A stretch of DNA of 21,747 bases from an uncultured Amaricoccus sp. (lineage in GTDB: Bacteria > Pseudomonadota > Alphaproteobacteria > Rhodobacterales > Rhodobacteraceae). Below the pieces are notes generated by a model. The model did no database searches and was not told the DNA's origin. It saw only the letters and a program-made list of their open reading frames with translations. Below, piece by piece: positions 14,779 through 21,322 of the stretch. Within the stretch, counting starts at the first letter, position 1; every line of letters starts with the position of its first letter. The DNA lies in contig NZ_CALAGI010000028.1 in assembly GCF_937891315.1 (NCBI RefSeq), positions 1 to 21,747 of the forward strand, given 5' to 3'. The translations under genes were made by a program, and so were the position numbers.

Positions 14779-15083
14779 CAGACCGCCTCCCCCGTGGTCT
14801 TGGCGTAGCGAACCTTGGTCTCGCCCTCGAAGCGGAAGCCGACGCGGGTCGCCTCGCCCTTGGAATCGAGAAGCGCGAGGTTCGAAAGATCGATCGGCAT
14901 CGGCTTCGGCACGCGACCGCCCTGGCTGGTCTGGGTCTGGCGCTGGTGGCGGATCGCGACGTTCACGCCATCGACCACGGCCTTGTTGTCCTTGGGCATG
15001 ACGCGAACGATCTCGCCCTTCTTGCCCTTGTCCTTGCCGGTCAGCACGACGACGCGATCACCCTTCCTGAGTTTCGCGGCCAT
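14778..15083 (-). CDS. rplX: 50S ribosomal protein L24
   Basis: L24 is an assembly initiator near the tunnel exit. The 101-residue protein (E. coli 104) has the KOW motif KGDRVVVLTGKDKGKKGEIV near residues 7-26. ATG 15083 is chosen: it overlaps the rplN stop by one base (TGATG), and the GTG one codon upstream at 15086 is less likely. Confidence 0.98.
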   Translation of the reverse strand: MAAKLRKGDRVVVLTGKDKGKKGEIVRVMPKDNKAVVDGVNVAIRHQRQTQTSQGGRVPKPMPIDLSNLALLDSKGEATRVGFRFEGETKVRYAKTTGEAV

Positions 15084-15451
15084 CACAGCACCTCCGGCGC
15101 GAGCGAGATGATCTTCATGAAGTTCTTCGCGCGCAGCTCGCGCACGACCGGCCCGAAGATGCGGGTGCCGACCGGCTCGTTCTGGTTGTTCAGAATGACG
15201 GCGGCGTTGCGGTCGAAGCGGATGGCGGTGCCATCCTCGCGGCGCACTTCCTTGGCGGTGCGGACGACGACGGCCTTGCGGACGTCACCCTTCTTCACGC
15301 GGCCGCGGGGGATCGCTTCCTTCACCGACACCACGATGATGTCGCCGACGGAGGCGTAGCGGCGGTGCGAGCCGCCGAGAACCTTGATGCACTGAACCCG
15401 GCGAGCACCGGAATTGTCAGCGACATCCAGATTGGTCTGCATCTGGATCAT
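15083..15451 (-). CDS. rplN: 50S ribosomal protein L14
   Basis: L14 lies at the subunit interface by helix 95 and bridges to 16S rRNA. The 122-residue protein (E. coli 123) starts MIQMQTNLDVADNSGARR and ends GPVVRELRAKNFMKIISLAPEVL, both canonical. A 66-nt gap separates it from rpsQ, slightly larger than the neighbouring junctions, with no strong hairpin plus T tract in it. Confidence 0.98.
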   Translation of the reverse strand: MIQMQTNLDVADNSGARRVQCIKVLGGSHRRYASVGDIIVVSVKEAIPRGRVKKGDVRKAVVVRTAKEVRREDGTAIRFDRNAAVILNNQNEPVGTRIFGPVVRELRAKNFMKIISLAPEVL

Positions 15452-15517
15452 AGTCTGTTACTCCCGACCTGCGGAGACGCCGTGATCCCGGGCCCCGCGG
15501 TTTCGAATTTTCCGGTC

Positions 15518-15772
15518 TCAGGCGGCGGTGGTCGCCTCCGCCGCGTCGACCACGACTTCCCAGCGCTTGTTCTTCGAGATCGGCGCGCATTCCTGGATGC
15601 GGACGATATCGCCGGTCTTGAACTGGTTCAGGGCGTCGTGCGCGCGGTACTTCTTCGACTTGCGCACGGTCTTCTTCAGCACCGGATGGGTGAAACGGCG
15701 CTCAACGAGGACGGTGATGGTCTTCTCGTTCTTGTCGCTGGTCACGGTGCCGGTCAGGATACGCTTGGGCAT
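15518..15772 (-). CDS. rpsQ: 30S ribosomal protein S17
   Basis: S17 is a primary 16S rRNA-binding protein. ATG 15772 gives 84 residues, as in E. coli, with MPKRILTGTV at the start and the signature KYRAHDALNQFKTGDIVRIQECAPISKNKRW. A single base separates it from the rpmC stop; the open frame above 15772 overlaps rpmC and is not used. The Ala/Thr-rich C-terminus is unremarkable. Confidence 0.98.
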   Translation of the reverse strand: MPKRILTGTVTSDKNEKTITVLVERRFTHPVLKKTVRKSKKYRAHDALNQFKTGDIVRIQECAPISKNKRWEVVVDAAEATTAA

Positions 15773-15773
15773 C

Positions 15774-15995
15774 TCAGGCCTCCGCCTTCTGGTCGACATT
15801 GGCCGCGGCGGCGGCCTTCTGGTTCAGGATGGTCTTGACCCGCGCCGCGTCGCGGCGGACGGTCTGCATGCGCGCAGTGCTTTCCAGCTGCCCGGTCGCC
15901 TGCTGGAAACGCAGGTTGAAGCTTTCCTTCTTCAGCTGGGCGAGCTGGTCGCGCAACTGGTCGGGAGTCTTCTCCCGCAGATCGGCCGCTTTCAT
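15774..15995 (-). CDS. rpmC: 50S ribosomal protein L29
   Basis: L29 sits at the tunnel exit beside L23. The 73-residue protein has the L29 pattern MKAADLREKTPDQLRDQL, LKKESFNLRFQQATGQLES and RRDAARVKTILNQK, with an Ala-rich end about 10 residues longer than E. coli's. It is preceded by a 390-bp non-coding gap with terminator-like hairpins and a promoter-like sequence, so it may be the first gene of a separate transcript running to rpmD. Confidence 0.97.
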   Translation of the reverse strand: MKAADLREKTPDQLRDQLAQLKKESFNLRFQQATGQLESTARMQTVRRDAARVKTILNQKAAAAANVDQKAEA

Positions 15996-16075
15996 GGCCC
16001 TGTATCCTTTTCAACATCGCCAGAGAGCCCCTGTTCGGGTGACCCTGATTCTGGCGGAGGTCAGAGTGAGCGCGC

Positions 16076-16104
16076 CCTATAGCCGCGTGAGCGACGGGAT
16101 GCAA
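16076..16104 (-). promoter_or_regulatory. Sigma-70-like promoter upstream of rpmC
   Basis: On the minus strand TTGCAT (16104-16099) and TATAGG (16081-16076) are separated by exactly 17 bp. The -10 matches 4 of 6 bases and the -35 begins TTG. A start near 16069 would leave a leader of about 74 nt with a stem before rpmC. Its position after terminator-like hairpins supports the call. Confidence 0.5.
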
Positions 16105-16111
16105 TGCGGGA

Positions 16112-16127
16112 AAGCCCTTTCGGGCTT
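16112..16127 (-). terminator. GAAA-capped hairpin upstream of the rpmC promoter
   Basis: On the minus strand AAGCCC, loop GAAA, GGGCTT is followed by TCCC. It is short with only a brief T run, so it may be a weak terminator or a 3'-end stabiliser. Confidence 0.35.
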
Positions 16128-16308
16128 GGAATTCCGCGGGATTGGAGGTCGCGGCGGAGTTGGGCACCCGCGTCCGCATCGCCCGCGGCGGCTGTTCCCG
16201 CGGCCGGCATTCCAGCCGGGTCGCGACGCGGGGGCCAACGACGAGCCGACGTCGCCACGGGCGAGCTTGATCGAAACGCATATGATCCTCGCCCCCCCCC
16301 GCGACGCG

Positions 16309-16345
16309 CCGGAAAAGCGAAAAGGCCCCGGTCTCCCGAGGCCTT
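16309..16345 (-). terminator. Intrinsic terminator-like hairpin after rplP
   Basis: On the minus strand AAGGCCTCGG, loop GAGA, CCGGGGCCTT form a 10-bp stem (one T-G wobble), followed by TTCGCTTTTCC. The T-rich tail is imperfect, so termination may be partial. It lies about 40 nt past the rplP stop. Confidence 0.6.
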
Positions 16346-16364
16346 CCGTCAGCTCGCGCGGGGT

Positions 16365-16380
16365 GGGTGCTTTCGCACCC
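16365..16380 (-). other. GAAA-tetraloop hairpin directly after the rplP stop
   Basis: On the minus strand GGGTGC, loop GAAA, GCACCC starts 6 nt after the rplP stop codon. There is no T tract; it may stabilise the 3' end of the upstream transcript or work with the next hairpin. Confidence 0.45.
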
Positions 16381-16385
16381 GCCGC

Positions 16386-16799
16386 TTACCAGTCCTCGCG
16401 GGAGACGAACCGGCACTTGATCGGCAGTTTCATCGCCGCGAGGCGCAGCGCCTCCTTGGCGACATCCTCGGCCACGCCGTCGATCTCGAACATCACGCGG
16501 CCGGGCTTCACTTTCGCGGCCCAGAATTCGACCGCGCCCTTGCCCTTGCCCATGCGGACCTCGGTCGGCTTCTTGGTCACCGGCACGTCGGGGAATACCC
16601 GGATCCAGACCCGGCCCTGACGCTTCATGTGGCGGGTGAGCGCCCGGCGGGCGGCCTCGATCTGGCGCGCGGTGATCCGGTCCGGCTCGGTCGCCTTCAG
16701 GCCGTAATGGCCGAAGCTGATCTCGGTGCCGCCCTTGGCTTCGCCATGGATGCGGCCCTTGAACTGCTTGCGGAACTTGGTGCGCTTTGGTGAAAGCAT
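16386..16799 (-). CDS. rplP: 50S ribosomal protein L16
   Basis: L16 lies near the A site and helps tRNA accommodation. The 137-residue protein (E. coli 136) starts MLSPKRTKFRKQFKGR, has the ISFGHYGLKATEPDRITARQIEAARRA segment and the MGKGKGAVEFWAAKVKPGRVMFEIDG signature. It follows rpsC by 18 nt. It appears to be the last gene of the S10-side transcript, because terminator-like hairpins and a 390-bp gap follow. Confidence 0.98.
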   Translation of the reverse strand: MLSPKRTKFRKQFKGRIHGEAKGGTEISFGHYGLKATEPDRITARQIEAARRALTRHMKRQGRVWIRVFPDVPVTKKPTEVRMGKGKGAVEFWAAKVKPGRVMFEIDGVAEDVAKEALRLAAMKLPIKCRFVSREDW

Positions 16800-16817
16800 C
16801 TTCTCTCTCCCGAGGGC

Positions 16818-17531
16818 TTAGCGTGCGTCGCGGGAACGCTGCGGGCGCATGCCGCCGCCTTCCTGCAACTCGGCCTGCCGACGATCGCGGGCCTGCGGAT
16901 CATGCTCGAGGATCTCGCCCTTGAAGATCCAGACCTTGATCCCGATGATGCCATAGGCGGTCTTGGCCTCGGCGATCGCATAGTCGATGTCCGCGCGCAG
17001 CGTGTGCAGCGGCACCCGCCCCTCGCGATACCACTCGGTCCGGGCGATCTCGGCGCCACCGAGGCGGCCGCCGACATTGATCCGGATGCCGAGCGCGCCG
17101 ATACGCATCGCGTTCTGCACCGCGCGCTTCATGGCACGACGGAAGGACACGCGACGCTCCAGCTGCTGCGCGATATTCTCGGCGACCAGCGCGGCGTCGA
17201 TCTCGGGCTTGCGCACCTCGACGATATTGAGATGCAGCTCCGACTTGGTGAACTGCGCCAGCGACTTGCGCAGCGTCTCGATGTCGGCGCCCTTCTTGCC
17301 GATGATGACACCGGGGCGCGCGGCGTGGATCGTCACCCGGCACTTGCGGTGCGGACGCTCGATGATCACGCGGCTGATGCCGGCCTGGGCGGCGTGCTTC
17401 TTGATATACTGCCGGATCGCGAGATCCTCATGCAGGAGCTTGCCGTATTCCTTGCCGTCGGCGAACCAGCGGCTGTCCCAGGTACGGTTGACCTGCAGGC
17501 GCAGGCCGATCGGATTGATCTTCTGACCCAT
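16818..17531 (-). CDS. rpsC: 30S ribosomal protein S3
   Basis: S3 forms part of the mRNA entry channel and its helicase activity. The 237-residue protein (E. coli 233) contains a KH domain with the GKKG loop at 78-81 (ARPGVIIGKKGADIE) and the C-terminal signature GIRINVGGRLGGAEIARTEWYREGRVPLHTLRADIDY. The basic C-terminal tail is typical. Its ATG overlaps the rplV stop by one base (TGATG). Confidence 0.98.
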   Translation of the reverse strand: MGQKINPIGLRLQVNRTWDSRWFADGKEYGKLLHEDLAIRQYIKKHAAQAGISRVIIERPHRKCRVTIHAARPGVIIGKKGADIETLRKSLAQFTKSELHLNIVEVRKPEIDAALVAENIAQQLERRVSFRRAMKRAVQNAMRIGALGIRINVGGRLGGAEIARTEWYREGRVPLHTLRADIDYAIAEAKTAYGIIGIKVWIFKGEILEHDPQARDRRQAELQEGGGMRPQRSRDAR

Positions 17532-17917
17532 CAGGCGTGCTCCTCGACGGTGACTTGGCGGACCTTGATCGTAACCTGGCTGAACGGCTTCAGGATCTTG
17601 CCGAAGCGGCCGCGGGCGCGCGGACGGCCGCGCTTCAGCACCATGTTCTTGCCGACATAAGCCTCGGCCACCACCAGCTCGTCCACGTCGAGCCCGTGGT
17701 TGTTCTCGGCGTTGGCGATCGCGGATTGCAGCGTCTTCTTCACGTCCTCGGCGATCCGCTTCTTCGAAAAGGTCAGATCGCTCAGCGCCTTGTCGACCGG
17801 CTTGTTGCGGATCAGCGCGGCGACCAGGTTCAGCTTCTGCGGCGAGGTGCGCAGCATGCGGCTGACCGCCATTGCCTCGTTGTCGGCCACGCGGCGCGGG
17901 TTCTTTTCCTTGCTCAT
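17531..17917 (-). CDS. rplV: 50S ribosomal protein L22
   Basis: L22 lines the exit tunnel; its beta-hairpin is a site of macrolide-resistance mutations. The 128-residue protein (E. coli 110) has a 16-residue N-terminal extension (MSKEKNPRRVADNEAM) before the usual core with SPQKLNLVAALIRNKPV and the hairpin GKNMVLKRGRPRARGRFGKI. It begins 3 nt after the rpsS stop. Confidence 0.98.
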   Translation of the reverse strand: MSKEKNPRRVADNEAMAVSRMLRTSPQKLNLVAALIRNKPVDKALSDLTFSKKRIAEDVKKTLQSAIANAENNHGLDVDELVVAEAYVGKNMVLKRGRPRARGRFGKILKPFSQVTIKVRQVTVEEHA

Positions 17918-17920
17918 GGC

Positions 17921-18199
17921 TTACTTCCGCTTCGCTTTCTTGTCGGCCGCGTGACCGTAGTAGGTCCGGGTCGGGCTGTATTCGCCGAACTTCTGGCCGA
18001 TCATCTCCTCGGTGACATTCACCGGGATATGTTTCTTGCCGTTATAGACGCCGAAGGTCAGGCCGACGAACTGCGGCAGGATGGTGGACCGGCGCGACCA
18101 GATCTTGATGACTTCGTTGCGACCCGACTCGCGGGCCTTCTCGGCCTTCTTCAGAACGAACGAATCGACGAAGGGGCCTTTCCAGACAGAGCGTGACAT
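17921..18199 (-). CDS. rpsS: 30S ribosomal protein S19
   Basis: S19 lies in the head of the small subunit with S13 and contacts the large subunit. The 92-residue protein (same length as E. coli) starts MSRSVWKGPFVDSFVLKKA and has the FVGLTFGVYNGKKHIPVNVTEEMIGQKFGEYSPTRTYYGH signature. The Shine-Dalgarno TAAGGAG overlaps the rplB stop, 9 nt upstream. Confidence 0.98.
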   Translation of the reverse strand: MSRSVWKGPFVDSFVLKKAEKARESGRNEVIKIWSRRSTILPQFVGLTFGVYNGKKHIPVNVTEEMIGQKFGEYSPTRTYYGHAADKKAKRK

Positions 18200-18208
18200 G
18201 AGGGCTCC

Positions 18209-19048
18209 TTACCGCTTGTTCTTCTTCAGGTGGCGCGAGCGAAGAATGAACTTCGTGGTCGCCTTGTTGGTGCGCGTGCGCGCACCCTTGGTCGGCTTGC
18301 CCCATGGGGACACCGGATGCCGACCGCCGGAGGTGCGGCCTTCGCCGCCGCCGTGCGGGTGGTCGATCGGGTTCATCACGACGCCGCGGACCTTCGGGCG
18401 ATAGCCCTTCAGCCGCATGCGGCCGGCCTTGCCGAAATTCTGGTTCGAATTGTCGGGGTTCGACACCGCGCCAACCGTCGCCATGCATTCCTGCCGCACC
18501 AGCCGGAGCTCGCCCGAGGAGAGGCGGATCTGGGCATAGCCGCCGTCGCGACCGACGAACTGGGCATAGGTGCCCGCCGCGCGCGCGATCTGGCCGCCCT
18601 TGCCCGCCTTCATCTCGACGTTATGCACGATCGTGCCGATCGGCATCGCGCTGAAGGGCATGGCATTGCCCGGCTTGATGTCGGCCTTGGCCGCGGCGAT
18701 CACATTGTCGCCAACCGCCAGGCGCTGCGGCGCCAGGATATAGGCCTGTTCGCCGTCGGCATAGCCGATCAGCGCGATGAAGGCGGTCCGGTTCGGGTCG
18801 TATTCGATGCGGATGACCTTCGCCGGCACGTCGAACTTGCGCCGCTTGAAGTCCACGATCCGGTAGAGCCTTTTGACCCCGCCGCCACGCCGACGCATGG
18901 TGATCCGCCCGGTATTGTTCCGTCCGCCCTGTCCGGTCAGGCCCTCGGTGAGGGACTTGACGGGGCGGCCTTTCCAAAGCTCCGAACGGTCGATCAGAAC
19001 CAGCCCGCGCTGGCCCGGCGTCGTAGGTTTGTACGATTTCAACGCCAT
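18209..19048 (-). CDS. rplB: 50S ribosomal protein L2
   Basis: L2 is a primary 23S rRNA-binding protein needed for peptidyl transfer and subunit association. The 279-residue protein (E. coli 273) starts MALKSYKPTTPGQRGLVL and includes the conserved MNPIDHPHGGGEGRTSGGRHPVSPWGKPTKG region, with the histidine implicated in peptidyl-transferase function, and ends in basic LKKNKR. A 114-bp spacer with three hairpins separates it from rplW; GGAAG precedes ATG 19048. Confidence 0.98.
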   Translation of the reverse strand: MALKSYKPTTPGQRGLVLIDRSELWKGRPVKSLTEGLTGQGGRNNTGRITMRRRGGGVKRLYRIVDFKRRKFDVPAKVIRIEYDPNRTAFIALIGYADGEQAYILAPQRLAVGDNVIAAAKADIKPGNAMPFSAMPIGTIVHNVEMKAGKGGQIARAAGTYAQFVGRDGGYAQIRLSSGELRLVRQECMATVGAVSNPDNSNQNFGKAGRMRLKGYRPKVRGVVMNPIDHPHGGGEGRTSGGRHPVSPWGKPTKGARTRTNKATTKFILRSRHLKKNKR

Positions 19049-19069
19049 CTTGCTGTCTTCCGTTTGCTT

Positions 19070-19138
19070 GTCGCCCCGGAGGGGCGCTATTTTTCTCGTC
19101 GCCCCGGAGGGGCGCCTTCATGTCGCCCTCGCGGGCGC
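19070..19138. repeat. Three tandem hairpins between rplW and rplB
   Basis: TCGCCCCGGAGGGGCGC occurs twice without change (hairpin cores at 19072-19086 and 19100-19114), and a third, diverged copy, CGCCC-TCGC-GGGCG, is at 19124-19137. Spacings are 28 and 24 bp. The first is followed on the plus strand by TATTTTTCTC, so it is terminator-like for antisense transcription. On the minus (operon) strand no T tract follows. It may be an RNA-processing or attenuation site, or a small palindromic repeat. Confidence 0.6.
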
Positions 19139-19162
19139 TTGTCCGTTAGGCCCGTGTCTCGC

Positions 19163-19459
19163 TCAGAGGCCGGTCGACACGTCGATGGTGTTGCCCTCGA
19201 CGAGCGTCACATAGGCCTTCTTCACGTCGTTGCGGCGGCCGGGGCGGCCCTTGAACTTCTTCACCTTGCCCTTGGTGACGGTGGTGTTGACCGCCTTCAC
19301 CTTGACATTGAACAGCCTCTCGACCGCTTCCTTGATCCGCGGCTTGGTCGCGTCCATATGCACCTCGAACACGACGGCGCCATGCTCGGACGCCATCGTC
19401 GCCTTCTCGGTGATGATCGGCTTGCGGATCAGGTCGTAATGTTCCGGCTTCGCGTTCAT
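19163..19459 (-). CDS. rplW: 50S ribosomal protein L23
   Basis: L23 sits at the tunnel exit and docks trigger factor and the signal recognition particle. The 98-residue protein (E. coli 100) has the pattern YDLIRKPIITEKATMA, VVFEVHMDATKPRIKEAVERLFNVKVKAVNT and the GRRNDVKKAYVTL end of the family. Its ATG overlaps the rplD stop by 4 nt (ATGA). Confidence 0.98.
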   Translation of the reverse strand: MNAKPEHYDLIRKPIITEKATMASEHGAVVFEVHMDATKPRIKEAVERLFNVKVKAVNTTVTKGKVKKFKGRPGRRNDVKKAYVTLVEGNTIDVSTGL

Positions 19460-20076
19460 TTCAGCCGCGCCTCCAGCGCTTCCACACCGGCCCTGGTCAG
19501 CACGAGCGTATCGCGGCGCAGGATGTCATAGACATTCGCGCCGATGCTCGGCAGCACGTCGAAGCCGTCGATATTGCGGGCCGCCAGTGCGAAATTCGCA
19601 TTGACCTCGGCCCCGTCGATCACCAGCACCCGCTTCCAGCCGAGGTTCTTCACCGTCTGGGCGAGCGCCTTGGTCTTGGCCTCGGACAGCTCGGCGCTCT
19701 CGATGACGACGAGATCGCCGGCGCCGGCCTTGGCCGACAGCGCGTGCCGCAGGCCGAGGGCGCGGAACTTCTTCGTCAGATCATGCGCATGGCTGCGCGG
19801 GGTCGGGCCCTTGTAGGTGCCGCCCTTGCGGAAGGTCGGCGCCTTGCGCGAGCCGTGACGGGCGCCACCGGTGCCCTTCTGGCGATAGATCTTCTTGGTC
19901 GAATAGCTCACTTCCGACTTGCCGAGCGTCGAATGCGTGCCGGCCTGGCGCTTGGCCAGCTGGTAGCGCACGACGCGGTGCAGGATGTCGGCGCGCGGGA
20001 CCAGCCCGAAGATCGCGTCGTCGAGCTCGATCGACCCGGCCGCGGACGCGTCCAGCTTGATCACATCGGTCTTCAT
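19456..20076 (-). CDS. rplD: 50S ribosomal protein L4
   Basis: L4 lines the exit tunnel; in E. coli it also autoregulates the S10 operon. The 206-residue protein (E. coli 201) has the tunnel-loop region KIYRQKGTGGARHGSRKAPTFRKGGTYKGPTPRSH, which is characteristic. ATG 20076 overlaps the rplC stop by 4 nt (ATGA), with GAGGAGA just upstream. The frame above this start overlaps rplC and is not used. Confidence 0.98.
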   Translation of the reverse strand: MKTDVIKLDASAAGSIELDDAIFGLVPRADILHRVVRYQLAKRQAGTHSTLGKSEVSYSTKKIYRQKGTGGARHGSRKAPTFRKGGTYKGPTPRSHAHDLTKKFRALGLRHALSAKAGAGDLVVIESAELSEAKTKALAQTVKNLGWKRVLVIDGAEVNANFALAARNIDGFDVLPSIGANVYDILRRDTLVLTRAGVEALEARLK

Positions 20077-20924
20077 TTCTCCTCGCTCCCTTCGGGGGCC
20101 GCGTCGTCGGTGGTCGGCGCCTCGCTCGCGGCGGCCTCGGCCGCCTCGATCGCCGCCTGCTCGGCCTCGGCGGCGGCGCGCTGGGCTTCGGCTTCGGCGG
20201 CGGCCGCCTCGGCGGCGGCCTTCTGCGCCGCGGCGTGCGCGGCCTCGGCGGCGGAGCGCAGCGCGGCCGGCAGGATCACATTCTCCGGCACCGCCTTCTT
20301 GACCGCGTCCTTGATCGTCACCCAGCCGCCCTTGGAGCCGGGAACCGCGCCCTTGACCATGATCAGCCCGCGGTCGGCGTCGGTGCGCATGACCTCGAGA
20401 TTCTGCGTGGTCACACGGACCGAACCCATGTGGCCGGCCATCTTCTTGCCCTTGAACACCTTGCCAGGGTCCTGGCACTGGCCGATCGAACCGTGCGACC
20501 GGTGGCTGACCGACACGCCGTGCGTCGCCCGGAGGCCGCCGAAATTGTGCCGCTTCATGCCGCCGGCGAAACCCTTGCCGATGCTCGTGCCCGCGATGTC
20601 CACGTACTGGCCCGCGAAATAATGGTCGGCGGTGATCTCCTCGCCCACCCCGATCAGGTTCTCGGGGCTGACCCGAAACTCGGCCAGCTTGCGCTTCGGC
20701 TCGACCTTGGCGGCGGCGAAATGGCCGCGCATCGCCTGGGTCGTGCGCTTGGCCTTGGCCGCGCCCGCGCCGAGTTGCACGGCGGTATAGCCGTCACGCT
20801 CGCCGGTGCGCTGCGCCACGACCTGGACATTCTCCATGTGCAGGACGGTGACAGGAACCTGCCGCCCGTCCTCCAGGAACAGCCGGGTCATGCCCAGCTT
20901 CTTTGCTAATACTCCGGAACGCAT
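20073..20924 (-). CDS. rplC: 50S ribosomal protein L3 with a long C-terminal Ala/Glu tail
   Basis: L3 starts large-subunit assembly and reaches the peptidyl-transferase centre. ATG 20924 gives MRSGVLAKKLGMTRLF and 283 residues, against 209 in E. coli. The core ends at about residue 219 with the canonical GRGLIMVKGAVPGSKGGWV region. It is followed by about 64 residues of Ala, Glu and Gln (helical, coiled-coil-like), ending in an acidic stretch. Rhodobacterales L3 proteins often carry such a tail. GGGAAAG precedes the ATG; the longer frame to 20957 overlaps rpsJ and is not used. Confidence 0.97.
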   Translation of the reverse strand: MRSGVLAKKLGMTRLFLEDGRQVPVTVLHMENVQVVAQRTGERDGYTAVQLGAGAAKAKRTTQAMRGHFAAAKVEPKRKLAEFRVSPENLIGVGEEITADHYFAGQYVDIAGTSIGKGFAGGMKRHNFGGLRATHGVSVSHRSHGSIGQCQDPGKVFKGKKMAGHMGSVRVTTQNLEVMRTDADRGLIMVKGAVPGSKGGWVTIKDAVKKAVPENVILPAALRSAAEAAHAAAQKAAAEAAAAEAEAQRAAAEAEQAAIEAAEAAASEAPTTDDAAPEGSEEK

Positions 20925-20937
20925 CTTTCCCAGTCCC

Positions 20938-21246
<309 letters not shown>

Positions 21247-21279
21247 TTCTTCGCCTCTTCGGCTGTCAGGTTACGTGTC

Positions 21280-21303
21280 GTGGCCGGGTCGGACCCCGGC
21301 CAC
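21280..21303 (-). promoter_or_regulatory. Hairpin in the tuf-rpsJ spacer
   Basis: GTGGCCGGG (21280-21288) and CCCGGCCAC (21295-21303) form a perfect 9-bp stem with a 6-nt loop, between the tuf stop and the rpsJ start. No T tract follows on the minus strand, so it may be an attenuator, processing site or weak terminator. Confidence 0.45.
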
Positions 21304-21322
21304 CCTTCACCGTGTTGGCGTG

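Larger units (their letters stand above)
15996..16385. other. 390-bp non-coding gap between rplP and rpmC
   Basis: No credible protein is seen on either strand; the short frames are Arg/Ala-rich readings of GC-rich sequence. In minus-strand order the gap holds a GAAA-capped hairpin just after rplP (16365-16380), a terminator-like hairpin (16322-16345), a C9 run on the plus strand (16292-16300), another GAAA-capped hairpin (16112-16127), a promoter-like pair (16104-16076), and a leader with a 7-bp stem CGCCAGA/TCTGGCG (16018-16024 with 16050-16056). Confidence 0.7.

Noticed and set aside
11952..14808. Long plus-strand frames antisense to the spc genes
   Set aside because: They mirror conserved ribosomal protein genes; their composition is that of antisense readings.
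16061..16258. 65-aa minus-strand frame in the rplP-rpmC gap
   Set aside because: Arg/Ala-rich, no Shine-Dalgarno or homology pattern, and it runs across the promoter-like element.
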